Assembly: GCF_014524545.1 (NCBI RefSeq)
Contig: NZ_CP053557.1
Coordinates: 2,753,501 to 2,817,500 of the forward strand
Reading direction: 5' to 3'
Length of the DNA stretch: 64,000 bases
Source of the DNA: Exiguobacterium sp. Helios
GTDB lineage: Bacteria > Bacillota > Bacilli > Exiguobacteriales > Exiguobacteriaceae
A program made the translations under genes and the position numbers. Of this stretch, positions 26,914 through 35,644 are shown in pieces (position 1 is the stretch's first letter; each line of letters starts with the position of its first letter). Below the pieces are notes generated by a model. The model made no database searches. It saw nothing but the letters and a program-made list of their open reading frames with translations, and had not been told where the DNA came from.

Positions 26914-26997
26914 GTTTTTTCACTTTATTTCATTTTTTTGTCCACCACATCCATATTCCCTATTCCACTGAAAAATATAGCTTAAAAAGCGGTTAGA

Positions 26998-27027
26998 TTG
27001 ACAGCAATACCACGATGGGCATAGCAT
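26998..27027 (+). promoter_or_regulatory. cstR-like gene promoter and possible operator
   Basis: TTGACA (26998-27003) with a weak -10 (TAGCAT, 27022-27027, spacing 18). The spacer contains ATACCACGATGGGCAT (27007-27022), a pseudo-palindrome with the ATACC...GG core seen in CsoR/CstR operators. Autorepression is inferred. Confidence 0.4.
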
Positions 27028-27073
27028 AAAGATATCGAACAGGCGGATTGCATCTTAGAATGGAGGAAAATGA

Positions 27074-27337
27074 ATGGATTACGATCGTAAAATGAAGAAC
27101 CGGGTCAGCCGGATCGAAGGACAACTTCGCGGTATCTTGCGGATGATGGAAGAAGGACAGGATTGCCGTGATGTTATCACCCAACTGTCGGCTGCCCGCT
27201 CCGCCATCGACCGGACGATTGGTGTCGTCGTCAGCTCCAATCTGATCGAGTGTGTCAAAGAAGCCGAACAATCCGGCGAAGGACAGACCGAAGAATTGGT
27301 CAAAGAAGCCGTTAACTTACTGGTGAAAAGCCGCTAA
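27074..27337 (+). CDS. CsoR-family repressor, CstR-like (persulfide sensing)
   Basis: An 87-residue all-helical repressor of the CsoR/FrmR/RcnR (DUF156) family. Cys31 (GQDCRDVI) and Cys60 (NLIEC) are at exactly the CstR positions. The copper-ligand histidine of CsoR is replaced by Asn56 (SSNLIEC). This combination fits CstR/YrkD, which forms inter-subunit di- or trisulfide links when it meets reactive sulfur species, rather than a copper sensor. The ATG at 27074 follows GGAGGAAAATGA. A terminator separates it from yceI. Target genes cannot be read from this window. Confidence 0.85.
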   Translation: MDYDRKMKNRVSRIEGQLRGILRMMEEGQDCRDVITQLSAARSAIDRTIGVVVSSNLIECVKEAEQSGEGQTEELVKEAVNLLVKSR

Positions 27338-27360
27338 TCGATTCCTTGGAATCGTTGATA

Positions 27361-27397
27361 GTCTTGCTCTGCTTGGATGCGGTGCAAGACTTATTTT
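27361..27397 (+). terminator. Terminator after the cstR-like gene
   Basis: GTCTTGC (27361-27367) / GCAAGAC (27384-27390) followed by TTATTTTTG. Confidence 0.65.
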
Positions 27398-27486
27398 TGT
27401 TTCTCACCGTATGTTTTGGAATCGAGATAAAAAGGAACAATAAAAAGCATGACTAAAAGTGAATTGAACATGAGGAGGAACCGAAC

Positions 27487-28011
27487 ATGGCTACGTATCA
27501 ACTCGATCAGGACCACAGCTCCATTACATTCTCAGTCAAACACATGATGATTTCAAAAGTTAAAGGAGAATTCCGTGACTTTACCTTTGAGGTCAGCGGT
27601 GAAGCACATGATTTGGAGAACGCCTCTGCTGTCGTAACGATTCCGGTCGCTTCGATTGACACACGCAGTACGGATCGCGATACCCATTTGAAATCAGCTG
27701 ATTTCTTTGATGTCGAACAGTATCCGAACATTACTTACCGTGTGACTTCGTTTAAAAAACACTCCGGTGACGAATATGAAGTAACCGGTGACTTGACGAT
27801 TAAGGATGTCACGCGGACAGAAACGTTTAAGGTCGAGTATGAAGGTAGCGGTGTTGACCCTTGGGGTAATACGCGCTCCGGTTTTGAAGTTGATGGGAAA
27901 ATCAAACGGGAAGACTACAATCTCACCTGGAACGTCGCGCTCGAAGCCGGAGGTGTTCTGGTCGGCAGTGATGTGAAGTTCCAATTGCACCTCGAGTTCA
28001 TTCACGGATAA
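27487..28011 (+). CDS. YceI family protein
   Basis: A 174-residue lipocalin-like beta-barrel protein of the YceI family, which binds polyisoprenoid-like lipids. It has the usual start YQLDQDHSSITFSVKHMMIS, then VTIPVASIDTRSTDRDTHLKSADFFDVEQYP (two adjacent motifs) and ends with VGSDVKFQLHLEF. There is no signal peptide, so unlike E. coli YceI it should be cytoplasmic, as in other Firmicutes. The ATG at 27487 follows GAGGAGGAACCGAAC. The SMP-30 gene follows after 36 bases and may be cotranscribed. Confidence 0.93.
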   Translation: MATYQLDQDHSSITFSVKHMMISKVKGEFRDFTFEVSGEAHDLENASAVVTIPVASIDTRSTDRDTHLKSADFFDVEQYPNITYRVTSFKKHSGDEYEVTGDLTIKDVTRTETFKVEYEGSGVDPWGNTRSGFEVDGKIKREDYNLTWNVALEAGGVLVGSDVKFQLHLEFIHG

Positions 28012-28047
28012 TTAATAGAGATCATAGGAAATGTAGGGGGAAATCAG

Positions 28048-28851
28048 ATGACAGTTTCACTTTTTATTGATGTTGCATGTAAGACCGGGGAATCACCGGT
28101 GTACGACGCTAAAACCAAACGATTTTATTTCGTCGATATTCCGGGCAAGCTTCTTTTTTCATATGATTTAACAACAGAGGCTTTAAAACCTTATCAGTTA
28201 CCAAGCCCCATCACATCGATTGCTTTGACGGATGCGCCGGACTTTCTGCGCGTCACGTCAGCACACGGTTTTGGAACGTTTGATTTAAAAGAAGGACATC
28301 TCTCACTGGAAAACCAGTTGACGCTCCCTGACTCCGACCGGATGAACGACGGGAAGCTTGATCCGTCGGGTCAGTATGTGGCCGGAAGCATCAATGAAGA
28401 GGACGGCGAGACCGCTTCCCTCTATCGTCTGCGTCATGACGGTTCCGTCGACGTTCTCCTTGAGAACTTGACGAACTCGAACGGACTTGTCTGGTCCGAG
28501 GACGGTAAGACACTTTATCACATCGATACGCCAACGAAAAAAGTCTATGCCTTCGACTATGCTGCGGATCAACCTTTGACGAACCGTCGGGTGGCCATCG
28601 ACTTAGAGGACGAAGACGGTTTCCCGGATGGTATGACCAAAGACACGGAAGGTCATGTCTTCATCGCCCATTATGCCGGATCATGCTTAACACGCTGGAA
28701 TCTTGAAACCGGTGAAAAACTCGCCCAGATTGATTTCCCGGTTTCGAACCCGACTTGTCCGATTCTGTACGAAGACCGTCTACTGGTCACGACAGCAGCA
28801 GACGGGGACGATTCCGAACATGCCGGAGCCGTTTTCGAAGTGACGTATTAA
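28048..28851 (+). CDS. SMP-30/gluconolactonase family protein
   Basis: A 267-residue six-bladed beta-propeller of the SMP-30/gluconolactonase/LRE family, which hydrolyses sugar lactones using a divalent metal. The expected ligands are visible: Glu15 (TGESPVYD), Asn100 (RMNDGKLDPSG), Asn145 (NSNGLVW) and Asp194 (FPDGMTKD). Substrate unknown. The ATG at 28048 follows TAGGGGGAAATCAG. It may share a transcript with yceI; a strong terminator ends it. Confidence 0.9.
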   Translation: MTVSLFIDVACKTGESPVYDAKTKRFYFVDIPGKLLFSYDLTTEALKPYQLPSPITSIALTDAPDFLRVTSAHGFGTFDLKEGHLSLENQLTLPDSDRMNDGKLDPSGQYVAGSINEEDGETASLYRLRHDGSVDVLLENLTNSNGLVWSEDGKTLYHIDTPTKKVYAFDYAADQPLTNRRVAIDLEDEDGFPDGMTKDTEGHVFIAHYAGSCLTRWNLETGEKLAQIDFPVSNPTCPILYEDRLLVTTAADGDDSEHAGAVFEVTY

Positions 28852-28859
28852 CACATTTG

Positions 28860-28884
28860 CTCCCTCACGAGAGGGAGTTTTTTT
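28860..28884 (+). terminator. Intrinsic terminator after the SMP-30 gene
   Basis: CTCCCTC / GAGGGAG with a 4-base loop and seven T. Confidence 0.9.
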
Positions 28885-28953
28885 GTAGACGTCTGTACTA
28901 AAACAGGCGATACTAAAACAGAAGTGTATATTATGACGAGGGAGTGTAATCGG

Positions 28954-29682
28954 ATGCATATTTCGACGATCGAACGACTTCATCAACTGCAAACAACGCC
29001 GTCCTTCTTCCCGGTCAACTGTTACTTATTTGAAGAAGCGGACAGCCTCACCCTGATTGATACGGGGATTTCACTGAATGCCAAAGCGATTTATTCCGTC
29101 ATCAAGTCGTTTGACAAACCGTTACAGTCCATCATCCTGACTCATGCGCATGCCGATCACGTCGGATCCCTTGATTTTTTAGCAAGTGCTTTCCCGCTTG
29201 CCGAAGTCTCGATCAGTTACCGGGATGCGGCTCTCCTCAGCGGGGATGAGTCGTTGCGCGAAGGCGAGACGACACCGCTGAAAGGCGGCATTCCAAAAAA
29301 CATCAAAACCCGTCCGGACCGGTTGCTCGAAAGCGGTCAACAGATCGGCAGTTTAAGTGTCATTGCTTCTCCGGGACACACACCGGGTTCCATCTCCCTG
29401 TGGCATGAAGGCAGTCGGACGTTGATTGCCGGTGACGCTTTCCAAACTCAGGGTGGTCTGGCGGTTTCGGGGGACACGCGTTGGCAGTTCCCCTTCCCGT
29501 CACTTGCGACCTGGGATAAGGAAGTCGCCCTCCAATCGGCACATCAGTTGACGGAATTGACACCGGACGTCCTGGCAGTCGGTCACGGACCGCTCGTCGT
29601 CGCACCAAGCTTCGATATGCGCCAGGCAGTCGACCGGTTCGAACAGCTCTTATCCTCGAAAAAGCGCAACGGCTATACGTAA
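28954..29682 (+). CDS. MBL-fold metallo-hydrolase
   Basis: A 242-residue metallo-beta-lactamase-fold hydrolase. Metal ligands: HAHADH motif (LTHAHADHVGSLD, near residue 68), a later histidine in SPGHTPGS, the aspartate in IAGDAFQT and the last histidine in AVGHGPL. The specific substrate is not evident; the fold covers thioesterases, lactonases and persulfide dioxygenases. The ATG at 28954 (MHISTIERL) is chosen because GAGGGAGTGTAATCGG precedes it. It lies three genes from a CstR-like regulator, but a link is only speculation. Confidence 0.88.
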   Translation: MHISTIERLHQLQTTPSFFPVNCYLFEEADSLTLIDTGISLNAKAIYSVIKSFDKPLQSIILTHAHADHVGSLDFLASAFPLAEVSISYRDAALLSGDESLREGETTPLKGGIPKNIKTRPDRLLESGQQIGSLSVIASPGHTPGSISLWHEGSRTLIAGDAFQTQGGLAVSGDTRWQFPFPSLATWDKEVALQSAHQLTELTPDVLAVGHGPLVVAPSFDMRQAVDRFEQLLSSKKRNGYT

Positions 29683-29700
29683 AAAAATCAGCTGGTTCAA

Positions 29701-29764
29701 AAAAATCCGGACATTTCCTGCTCCTCATTTAGAAATGAAGAGTAGAAGATGTCCGGATTTTTTC
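29701..29764. terminator. Bidirectional terminator
   Basis: 14-base arms AAAAATCCGGACAT (29701-29714) / ATGTCCGGATTTTT (29749-29762) between the converging MBL and glucosidase genes. Confidence 0.85.
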
Positions 29765-29783
29765 TGTTGACCGTCGCCGCCAG

Positions 29784-31394
29784 TTAAGGCATCTCATATT
29801 GGTACAATCGGGCTTCGTACGGTGCCAATCGATTGATGTCCGCGGTCTCATAATTCGTCAGAATCAACTGTTCTTCCGGTAAACCAAACGTCGTCGTCAC
29901 CGGTTCATCATGGACGTTCAAGACGATCCGCCAAACCACTCCGCCCAGGACCCGTTCATAGACATACAGGTACGGATCCTGAATCGCCAAATCACGATAA
30001 CCTCCGTAAACCATGACCGGATGAGTCTTCCGTAAATCAATCAGTTGCCGGTAAAACACCAGCACGGAATGCGGATCCTGTTCCGCTGTTTCGACGTTGA
30101 TGTCACGGTAGTTCGGATTGACCGTCATCCATGGCGTCGCTGCGGTGAATCCGGCTGCTTTGCCGGTATTCCACTGCATCGGTGTCCGTGAATTATCTCG
30201 CGCCCGCAACTGCATCGAGGACAGGACGGTTCCGGGTGATTCGCCGGCGGCAATCCGTTCGGCGTATTGATTCCGAAATGCGACGTCCTGATAAGACTCG
30301 GGATCAGAAAAACGAATGCCGGTCATGCCGATTTCTTCACCCTGATAAATGTACGGGATGCCCGGTAACGTGTGGAGCATCAAGCCCAGTAGCTTGGCAC
30401 TTTCGACACGATACCGTTCGCTTCCGAACCGGGTCACCTGACGGGTGTGGTCATGGTTATTCAAAAACTGTGACGCGACTCCGCTCGGATAAAGCGCTTC
30501 GTACCAGCGCTTCTGGATTTGTTTGAAGCGCGGTAAATCCATCGTCTCCATGTCATCCGCGACTTCGAAGTGAAACAGCGTCCGCAACTCATTCCGTTCC
30601 TCACCGACATACAGTAACCCGTCTTCCGGGCCGACGAACGGAATCTCACCGACGGTAAAGAGATCGGTTCCCGCCAGTACTTCCTGGTGCATCTCCTGCA
30701 AGAATTCATGAATGCCCGGCTGGTTCCCTAAGTAGGATAAATTCAGAGGATCTGCGACATCATCATACGTCGCCCGTTTCTTGATCAGGTTGATGACATC
30801 CATCCTGAAGCCGTCGATTCCTTTATCGGCCCACCACCGCATCATCGTATATACGGCCTGCCGGACAGCAGGATGTTCCCAGTTCAAGTCCGGTTGCTCC
30901 GATGCAAAGGAATGGAAGTAATACTGCTGGCGTGTCTCATCCCACGTCCAAGGGCTCGGCGCAAAATACGACCGCCAATTGTTCGGCGGTGTTCCTTTGA
31001 CCCCGTCCCGCCAAATGTACCAATCGGCTTTCTCGTTTGTCCGACTGCTGCGGGATTCTTTAAACCACGTGTGTTGATCACTCGTATGATTGACGACCAA
31101 ATCAAGAATCAGTTTCAGTCCCCGTTCATGGGCGGACGCAATCAGTTCTTCCAGATCCGACATCGTTCCCGCCTTCGGCATAATCGAGTAATAATCCGAA
31201 ATGTCGTATCCGTTATCGACATCCGGTGATGTATAACAGGGATTTAACCAGATGACATCGACACCAAGGGAAGCGATGTAATCGAGTTTTTCAATTACTC
31301 CGCGTAAATCGCCCATCCCGTCTCCGTTCGAATCTTTAAAACTGCGCCAATACACTTGATAGACAACGGCTTCTTTCCACCAGGCCCGATTCAT
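29784..31394 (-). CDS. malL: Oligo-1,6-glucosidase / alpha-glucosidase (GH13)
   Basis: A cytoplasmic glycoside hydrolase of family 13 subfamily 31, releasing glucose from short alpha-glucosides. In 536 residues the catalytic set is visible: nucleophile Asp199 (GFRMDVINLI), acid/base Glu250 (TVGEIPF) and Asp315 (NNHDHTR), plus QPDLNWEHP. The residue after the nucleophile is Val200; in this subfamily Val is tied to alpha-1,6 (isomaltose) activity, Thr to alpha-1,4. The ATG at 31394 (MNRAWWKEAVVYQVYW) follows AAAGGAGATGATGGG. Single gene, divergent from the mtnE-like gene. Confidence 0.92.
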   Translation of the reverse strand: MNRAWWKEAVVYQVYWRSFKDSNGDGMGDLRGVIEKLDYIASLGVDVIWLNPCYTSPDVDNGYDISDYYSIMPKAGTMSDLEELIASAHERGLKLILDLVVNHTSDQHTWFKESRSSRTNEKADWYIWRDGVKGTPPNNWRSYFAPSPWTWDETRQQYYFHSFASEQPDLNWEHPAVRQAVYTMMRWWADKGIDGFRMDVINLIKKRATYDDVADPLNLSYLGNQPGIHEFLQEMHQEVLAGTDLFTVGEIPFVGPEDGLLYVGEERNELRTLFHFEVADDMETMDLPRFKQIQKRWYEALYPSGVASQFLNNHDHTRQVTRFGSERYRVESAKLLGLMLHTLPGIPYIYQGEEIGMTGIRFSDPESYQDVAFRNQYAERIAAGESPGTVLSSMQLRARDNSRTPMQWNTGKAAGFTAATPWMTVNPNYRDINVETAEQDPHSVLVFYRQLIDLRKTHPVMVYGGYRDLAIQDPYLYVYERVLGGVVWRIVLNVHDEPVTTTFGLPEEQLILTNYETADINRLAPYEARLYQYEMP

Positions 31395-31502
31395 CCCATC
31401 ATCTCCTTTGTGATTCAATCGTATTCTAGTTCAGTGTATCAAAAACACGAAAGCCATCGGTTCTTTTTCCCAATTATCAGCAATTATTAAAAAACTCTTT
31501 TC

Positions 31503-31517
31503 TTTTTTCTGAAAATT
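31503..31517 (+). promoter_or_regulatory. CodY-like box upstream of the mtnE-like gene
   Basis: TTTTTTCTGAAAATT matches the CodY consensus AATTTTCWGAAAATT at 13 of 15 positions, 41 bases before the start codon and in the divergent region with malL. CodY binding is inferred. Confidence 0.45.
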
Positions 31518-31557
31518 CGTTATCCTTGACGACAATACCCAACAAGGAGGAAGACAG

Positions 31558-32745
31558 ATGAAACATTTCGCCCCATCGATTGCGATTGATCGGTTACCCG
31601 CTCCGGTCTTCGCCGAGCTCGCCCAGCGGATCGGTGCCGTCAAGGCTGCTGGTCATGACGTCATCACGCTTGGTCAGGGAACACCGGATCAGACGACACC
31701 CGTACATATTCTGGATGCCTTGAAAGAAGCAATCAATGACGCTTCAAACCTCCAGTACCCGCCATTTCGCGGACACGATTTCCTCAAACAGGCTGTCGCG
31801 GATTTTTATCAGTCAGAGTTTGGCGTAAACATCGATCCGGCCTCTGAAGTCGCCATTTTGCTCGGCAGCAAAGCCGGTATCGTCGCTTTACCGCAAACGA
31901 TCGTCAATCCCGGTGAAGGTGTCATTGTTCCTGATCCCGGATACCCGGATTACTTATCCGGCGCCGCCCTTGCCGGAGCTTACCCGATCACATTGCCGCT
32001 CCTTGCGGAAAATGCTTTTTTACCTGACTACACGTTACTTGATACGACAGATGTCGAACGGGCCCGGATGTTGTTCCTCAACTACCCGAGCAATCCGACC
32101 GGGGCGACGGCAACAGCGGAAGCCTTCGAGCAAACGGTTTCCTTCGCTGATGCGAACGACATTTGCGTCGTCCACGACCTCGCCTACGGCGGAATCAGCT
32201 TCGACGGTCCGACCCGCAGTTTCCTCCAGACGGAAGGCGCAAAAGACGTCGGAATCGAACTGTTTTCATTATCGAAACGTTTTAACATGTCCGGTTTCCG
32301 AATCGCCTTCGCCATCGGGAATCCGTCCGTCATCGCAAGTATCGAGACGTACCAGGAACACTTATACGTCAGTGCTTTCACACCGATTCAACAGGCAGCA
32401 ACCGTCGCTCTTTCAAGCGATCAGACGTGTGTCCGCGAACTGAGCGCTCTGTATGAAGCGCGGCGTGATGCCTTGTTCGGCAAGTTACAGGAAATCAGTT
32501 GGGACGGACCGATCCCGGGCGGTTCGTTCTTCGTCTGGTTGCCGGTCCCGTCCGGCTACACGTCCCAAAGCTTTACCGATCACCTGCTCGACGAAGCGCA
32601 TGTCGCCGTTACACCGGGACATTTCTTCGGCGAATACGGGGAAGGTTACGTCCGGATCAGCCTGATTGCTGACGCCGAACGACTCGTCGAAGCAGCTGAA
32701 CGGATTGGTCAATTGAATCTGTTTCGCCAGACCGTTGCGGAATAA
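31558..32745 (+). CDS. mtnE: PLP-dependent aminotransferase, MtnE-like
   Basis: Class I/II aminotransferase of 395 residues, very similar in layout to YkrV/MtnE of Bacillus subtilis, which converts 2-keto-4-methylthiobutyrate to methionine in the salvage pathway. Motifs: DVITLGQGTPDQTTPVHI, VPDPGYPDYLSGA, LNYPSNPTGA (PLP and substrate sites) and the PLP lysine in SLSKRFNMSGFRI. The ATG at 31558 follows ACAAGGAGGAAGACAG. The SAM riboswitch and metNIQ directly downstream support a methionine role. No other mtn gene is in the window, so a different amino-acid substrate remains possible. Confidence 0.82.
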   Translation: MKHFAPSIAIDRLPAPVFAELAQRIGAVKAAGHDVITLGQGTPDQTTPVHILDALKEAINDASNLQYPPFRGHDFLKQAVADFYQSEFGVNIDPASEVAILLGSKAGIVALPQTIVNPGEGVIVPDPGYPDYLSGAALAGAYPITLPLLAENAFLPDYTLLDTTDVERARMLFLNYPSNPTGATATAEAFEQTVSFADANDICVVHDLAYGGISFDGPTRSFLQTEGAKDVGIELFSLSKRFNMSGFRIAFAIGNPSVIASIETYQEHLYVSAFTPIQQAATVALSSDQTCVRELSALYEARRDALFGKLQEISWDGPIPGGSFFVWLPVPSGYTSQSFTDHLLDEAHVAVTPGHFFGEYGEGYVRISLIADAERLVEAAERIGQLNLFRQTVAE

Positions 32746-32759
32746 TTCTGAAAAAACGT

Positions 32760-32789
32760 TTGACAAATGGGAATGATTTCCGTTACAGT
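32760..32789 (+). promoter_or_regulatory. metNIQ promoter
   Basis: TTGACA (32760-32765) and TACAGT (32784-32789) spaced by 18 bases, just upstream of the S-box aptamer. Confidence 0.6.
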
Positions 32790-32808
32790 AAGTCCCAACA
32801 GCATATCT

Positions 32809-32910
32809 ACTTATCGAGAGCGACCGAGGGATTAGGCCCAACGACGTCCGGCAACCACCTTTAAGGAACGGTGCCACATCCTACAGAATGTTTCATTCTG
32901 AGAGATAAGT
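32809..32910 (+). promoter_or_regulatory. SAM-I (S-box) riboswitch aptamer
   Basis: Classic S-box sequence: closing stem ACTTATC (32809-32815) / GATAAGT (32904-32910), the GAGAGcGACCGAGGGA left side, GGCCCAACGACGTCCGGCAACC and GGTGCCACATCC with the final GAGAGATAAG. It binds S-adenosylmethionine and should shut off metNIQ when SAM is plentiful. All conserved helices P1-P4 can be drawn. Confidence 0.97.
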
Positions 32911-32929
32911 TACGAAATCTTACACTTCG

Positions 32930-32974
32930 TCGCTTTTTTCTGGTTGCTCTTAACTGGAAAAAGGCGATTTTTTT
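32930..32974 (+). terminator. Riboswitch expression-platform terminator
   Basis: TCGCTTTTTTC (32930-32940) pairs with GAAAAAGGCGA (32957-32967), one wobble, followed by seven T, 20 bases downstream of the S-box closing stem. It ends just before the metN ribosome site. Confidence 0.85.
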
Positions 32975-32994
32975 GTATAGGGAGGAAACGACAG

Positions 32995-34008
32995 ATGATT
33001 GAATTTAAAGGGATCACTAAACGGTTCGTTCGTGACCGGACACCCATTTTTGCCTTACGTGACGTCAATTTAACGATTCAGCAAGGTGAAATCTTTGGCA
33101 TCATCGGTGAATCCGGTGCCGGAAAAAGCACCCTGCTCCGTCTGATCAACGGACTGGAGACACCGACACAAGGAACGGTTAAAGTATCGGGCACTAATCT
33201 GTCCGGCCTCTCCAAAGGCAGCTTACGTGAACTGCGTTTGAACATCGGGATGATCTTTCAACACTTCCAATTGATTCAATCCCGGAACGTCGCCGATAAT
33301 ATCGCCTTCGCCTTAAAGGCTGCCGGCGTCAAACGGACTGACTTCCCGCAACGGATCAAAGAGCTCGTCTCCCTGGTCGGACTCGAAGGCTTCGAGACGA
33401 ATTTCCCGAGTCAGCTCAGCGGCGGTCAAAAGCAACGGGTCGGGATTGCCCGCGCCCTTGCGAATAATCCGAGTGTCCTGTTATGTGACGAAGCGACGTC
33501 CGCTCTTGATCCGGTCACGACGCTGCAAATTCTCGAACTGCTGAAAGACTTGAATGAACGGCTTGGCCTGACGATCATTCTCATTACCCATGAAATCGAT
33601 GTCGTCAAACAGATTTGTCACCGGGTTGCCGTCATGGCGCAAGGTGAAGTCGTTGAAGTCGCCCGTACATACGACCTGTTCAGTCAGCCGGCACATGATG
33701 TCACGAAACATTATGTCGATACGGCACTCCAGATCGAGTTACCGGAACGGATCTTGCGAACGACACCGGGAAAAATTATCCGCCTGCAATTCACAGGTGA
33801 AAAGACCGGTGAAAGTACGTTATCGGAAGCAATTAAACAGTTTGATATTTCCGTCAGCATCCTCCACGGTAAGGTCGACTATATCCAGAACGTCGCTTTC
33901 GGAGTGCTGATTGTCAGTTTGACCGGTCCGACCCTTCACGTGAACCGCTCCTTGACGTGGCTCGAAGAACAACTTCACACGCTTGAGGTGATCCAGGATG
34001 TGGCTTGA
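32995..34008 (+). CDS. metN: Methionine ABC transporter ATPase
   Basis: Energises methionine import. The 337-residue protein has Walker A GESGAGKST, signature LSGGQKQRVGIARA, Walker B VLLCDEATSALD and a C-terminal NIL domain (about residues 260-335) that binds methionine and trans-inhibits transport. The start ATG at 32995 (MIEFKGITKRF) follows GGGAGGAAACGACAG; a longer reading would begin inside the riboswitch terminator. It overlaps metI by 11 bases. Confidence 0.96.
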   Translation: MIEFKGITKRFVRDRTPIFALRDVNLTIQQGEIFGIIGESGAGKSTLLRLINGLETPTQGTVKVSGTNLSGLSKGSLRELRLNIGMIFQHFQLIQSRNVADNIAFALKAAGVKRTDFPQRIKELVSLVGLEGFETNFPSQLSGGQKQRVGIARALANNPSVLLCDEATSALDPVTTLQILELLKDLNERLGLTIILITHEIDVVKQICHRVAVMAQGEVVEVARTYDLFSQPAHDVTKHYVDTALQIELPERILRTTPGKIIRLQFTGEKTGESTLSEAIKQFDISVSILHGKVDYIQNVAFGVLIVSLTGPTLHVNRSLTWLEEQLHTLEVIQDVA

Positions 34009-34663
34009 ACGGATTGAAACCATGTTACCGGATCTTGCGAAAGCGTTAGCGGAAACGGCTTTGATGGTCGGAATCTCACTCGGCTTCGCCCTCATCATCG
34101 GGATTCCACTCGGGATCTTACTGTTCATCACGGACCGGGGACTATTTTTCCAAAACGTCGTCGTTCGCAGCATCTTGGACTTTTTCGTTAATATGGTCCG
34201 TTCGTTACCGTTCATCATCCTGCTCGTCGCGTTGATTCCGCTGACACAACTGTTACTCGATAATACAATTGGACCGACTGCTGCTTCCGTCAGCCTGAGT
34301 GTCGCCGCCATTCCGTTTCTCGCCCGACTGGTCGAGACATCGCTCCGTGAGATTCCACCGGGATTAATCGAAGCAGCAGAAGCCTGTGGTGCGACACCGT
34401 TTCGGATCATCATCAGTGCACTCTTACCGGAAGCCCTTCCCGGCATCATTCAAGCCGTCACTTTGACGACCATCAGTCTGATCGGATTTTCCGCCATGGC
34501 CGGTATCGTCGGTGGTGGCGGCGTCGGTGACCTGGCCATCCGCTTCGGCTATTACCGGTACGACAATGTCGTCATGATTGTGACGATCGTCGTCCTCGTT
34601 ATCATTGTTCAAAGTATTCAAGGGCTCGGCAATGTTCTGGCCCGTCGTGCTGATAAGCGTTAA
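33998..34663 (+). CDS. metI: Methionine ABC transporter permease
   Basis: Membrane subunit of the methionine importer; 221 residues with five predicted membrane segments. The coupling loop reads EIPPGLIEAAEACGATPFRII, and the C-terminal GGGGVGDLAIRFGYYRYD is a MetI hallmark. The ATG at 33998 lies inside the end of metN (11-base overlap), so translation is coupled. Confidence 0.95.
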   Translation: MWLERIETMLPDLAKALAETALMVGISLGFALIIGIPLGILLFITDRGLFFQNVVVRSILDFFVNMVRSLPFIILLVALIPLTQLLLDNTIGPTAASVSLSVAAIPFLARLVETSLREIPPGLIEAAEACGATPFRIIISALLPEALPGIIQAVTLTTISLIGFSAMAGIVGGGGVGDLAIRFGYYRYDNVVMIVTIVVLVIIVQSIQGLGNVLARRADKR

Positions 34664-34697
34664 CCAAAAATAGAGAATCGTAAGGGAGAGAATGAAT

Positions 34698-35513
34698 ATG
34701 AAAAAACGTTATGCCTTTTTAGCAACAGGACTACTCGGAGCCGGTATTCTTGCCGGTTGCGGCGACAGCAGCGCCAAAGAAGACAACAAATCGATCAAGA
34801 TCGGGGCAACGAGCGGACCTTACAGCGACATGGTCAAAGAAGCGATCCAACCCGGGCTTGAAAAGAAAGGCTACGACGTCGAAATCGTCGAGTTCGGGGA
34901 TTATATTCAACCGAACATCGCACTTGGCAGTGGCGACATCGACGCCAACTTGTTCCAACACTCGATCTACCTGAAGACATTTGCGAAGGAAAAGAACCTC
35001 GACCTTAAAGGACTGATTACTGTCCCAACGGCGCCGATGGGTTTATACAGCAAATCCTATAAATCGCTGGATGACGTCAAGACGGGAGCTGAAGTCGCGA
35101 CACCAAACGATCCAACGAACCAGGCCCGGGCACTGAACCTGCTCGCTGACCAAGGTTGGATTGAACTGAAAGCCGACGTGGATCCACTGACAGTCTCCGA
35201 AAAAGATATCGTCAAAAATCCGAAGAAACTGGTCATCAAACCGCTCGAAGCTGCCCAACTGCCGCGTGCCATTGACAGTGTCGATATTTCTGCCGTTCCG
35301 GGAAACTTTGCGTTAGCCGCGAAGTTTGATTTACTGGATGCACTGGCACTCGAAAAAATGGACGAGCAGTACCGGAATCTGGTCGCTATCAAAACATCGA
35401 ATGCCGATAAACAACTGGCGAAAGATTTGACGGCTGTCGTCAAATCGGATGACTTTAATAACGTTATCGAAAAATCATTCAAAGGATTCAGTAAACCGGA
35501 CTGGGCAAACTAA
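34698..35513 (+). CDS. metQ: Methionine-binding lipoprotein
   Basis: Extracytoplasmic methionine receptor (NlpA/MetQ family), 271 residues. It has a lipoprotein signal with lipobox LAGC (Cys21), then IKIGATSGPYSDMVKEAI, VEFGDYIQPNIALGSGDIDAN and ATPNDPTNQARALNLL, the family ligand-site blocks. The ATG at 34698 is favoured over one two codons earlier because TAAGGGAG then has normal spacing. Last gene of metNIQ; a terminator follows. Confidence 0.95.
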   Translation: MKKRYAFLATGLLGAGILAGCGDSSAKEDNKSIKIGATSGPYSDMVKEAIQPGLEKKGYDVEIVEFGDYIQPNIALGSGDIDANLFQHSIYLKTFAKEKNLDLKGLITVPTAPMGLYSKSYKSLDDVKTGAEVATPNDPTNQARALNLLADQGWIELKADVDPLTVSEKDIVKNPKKLVIKPLEAAQLPRAIDSVDISAVPGNFALAAKFDLLDALALEKMDEQYRNLVAIKTSNADKQLAKDLTAVVKSDDFNNVIEKSFKGFSKPDWAN

Positions 35514-35553
35514 CATAACTCTTTTTGTATATCAGTTTATCTAAAAATGATAT

Positions 35554-35614
35554 AAAACCCCTGAAATAGCTGCCTCCCTTTACAAAAAAGAGGTGGAACG
35601 GTTTCAGGGGTTTT
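35554..35614 (+). terminator. Intrinsic terminator of metNIQ
   Basis: AAAACCCCTGAAA (35554-35566) / TTTCAGGGGTTTT (35602-35614). Confidence 0.8.
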
Positions 35615-35644
35615 CCATTGAATGATGACTCTTGGAGAAGTCAC

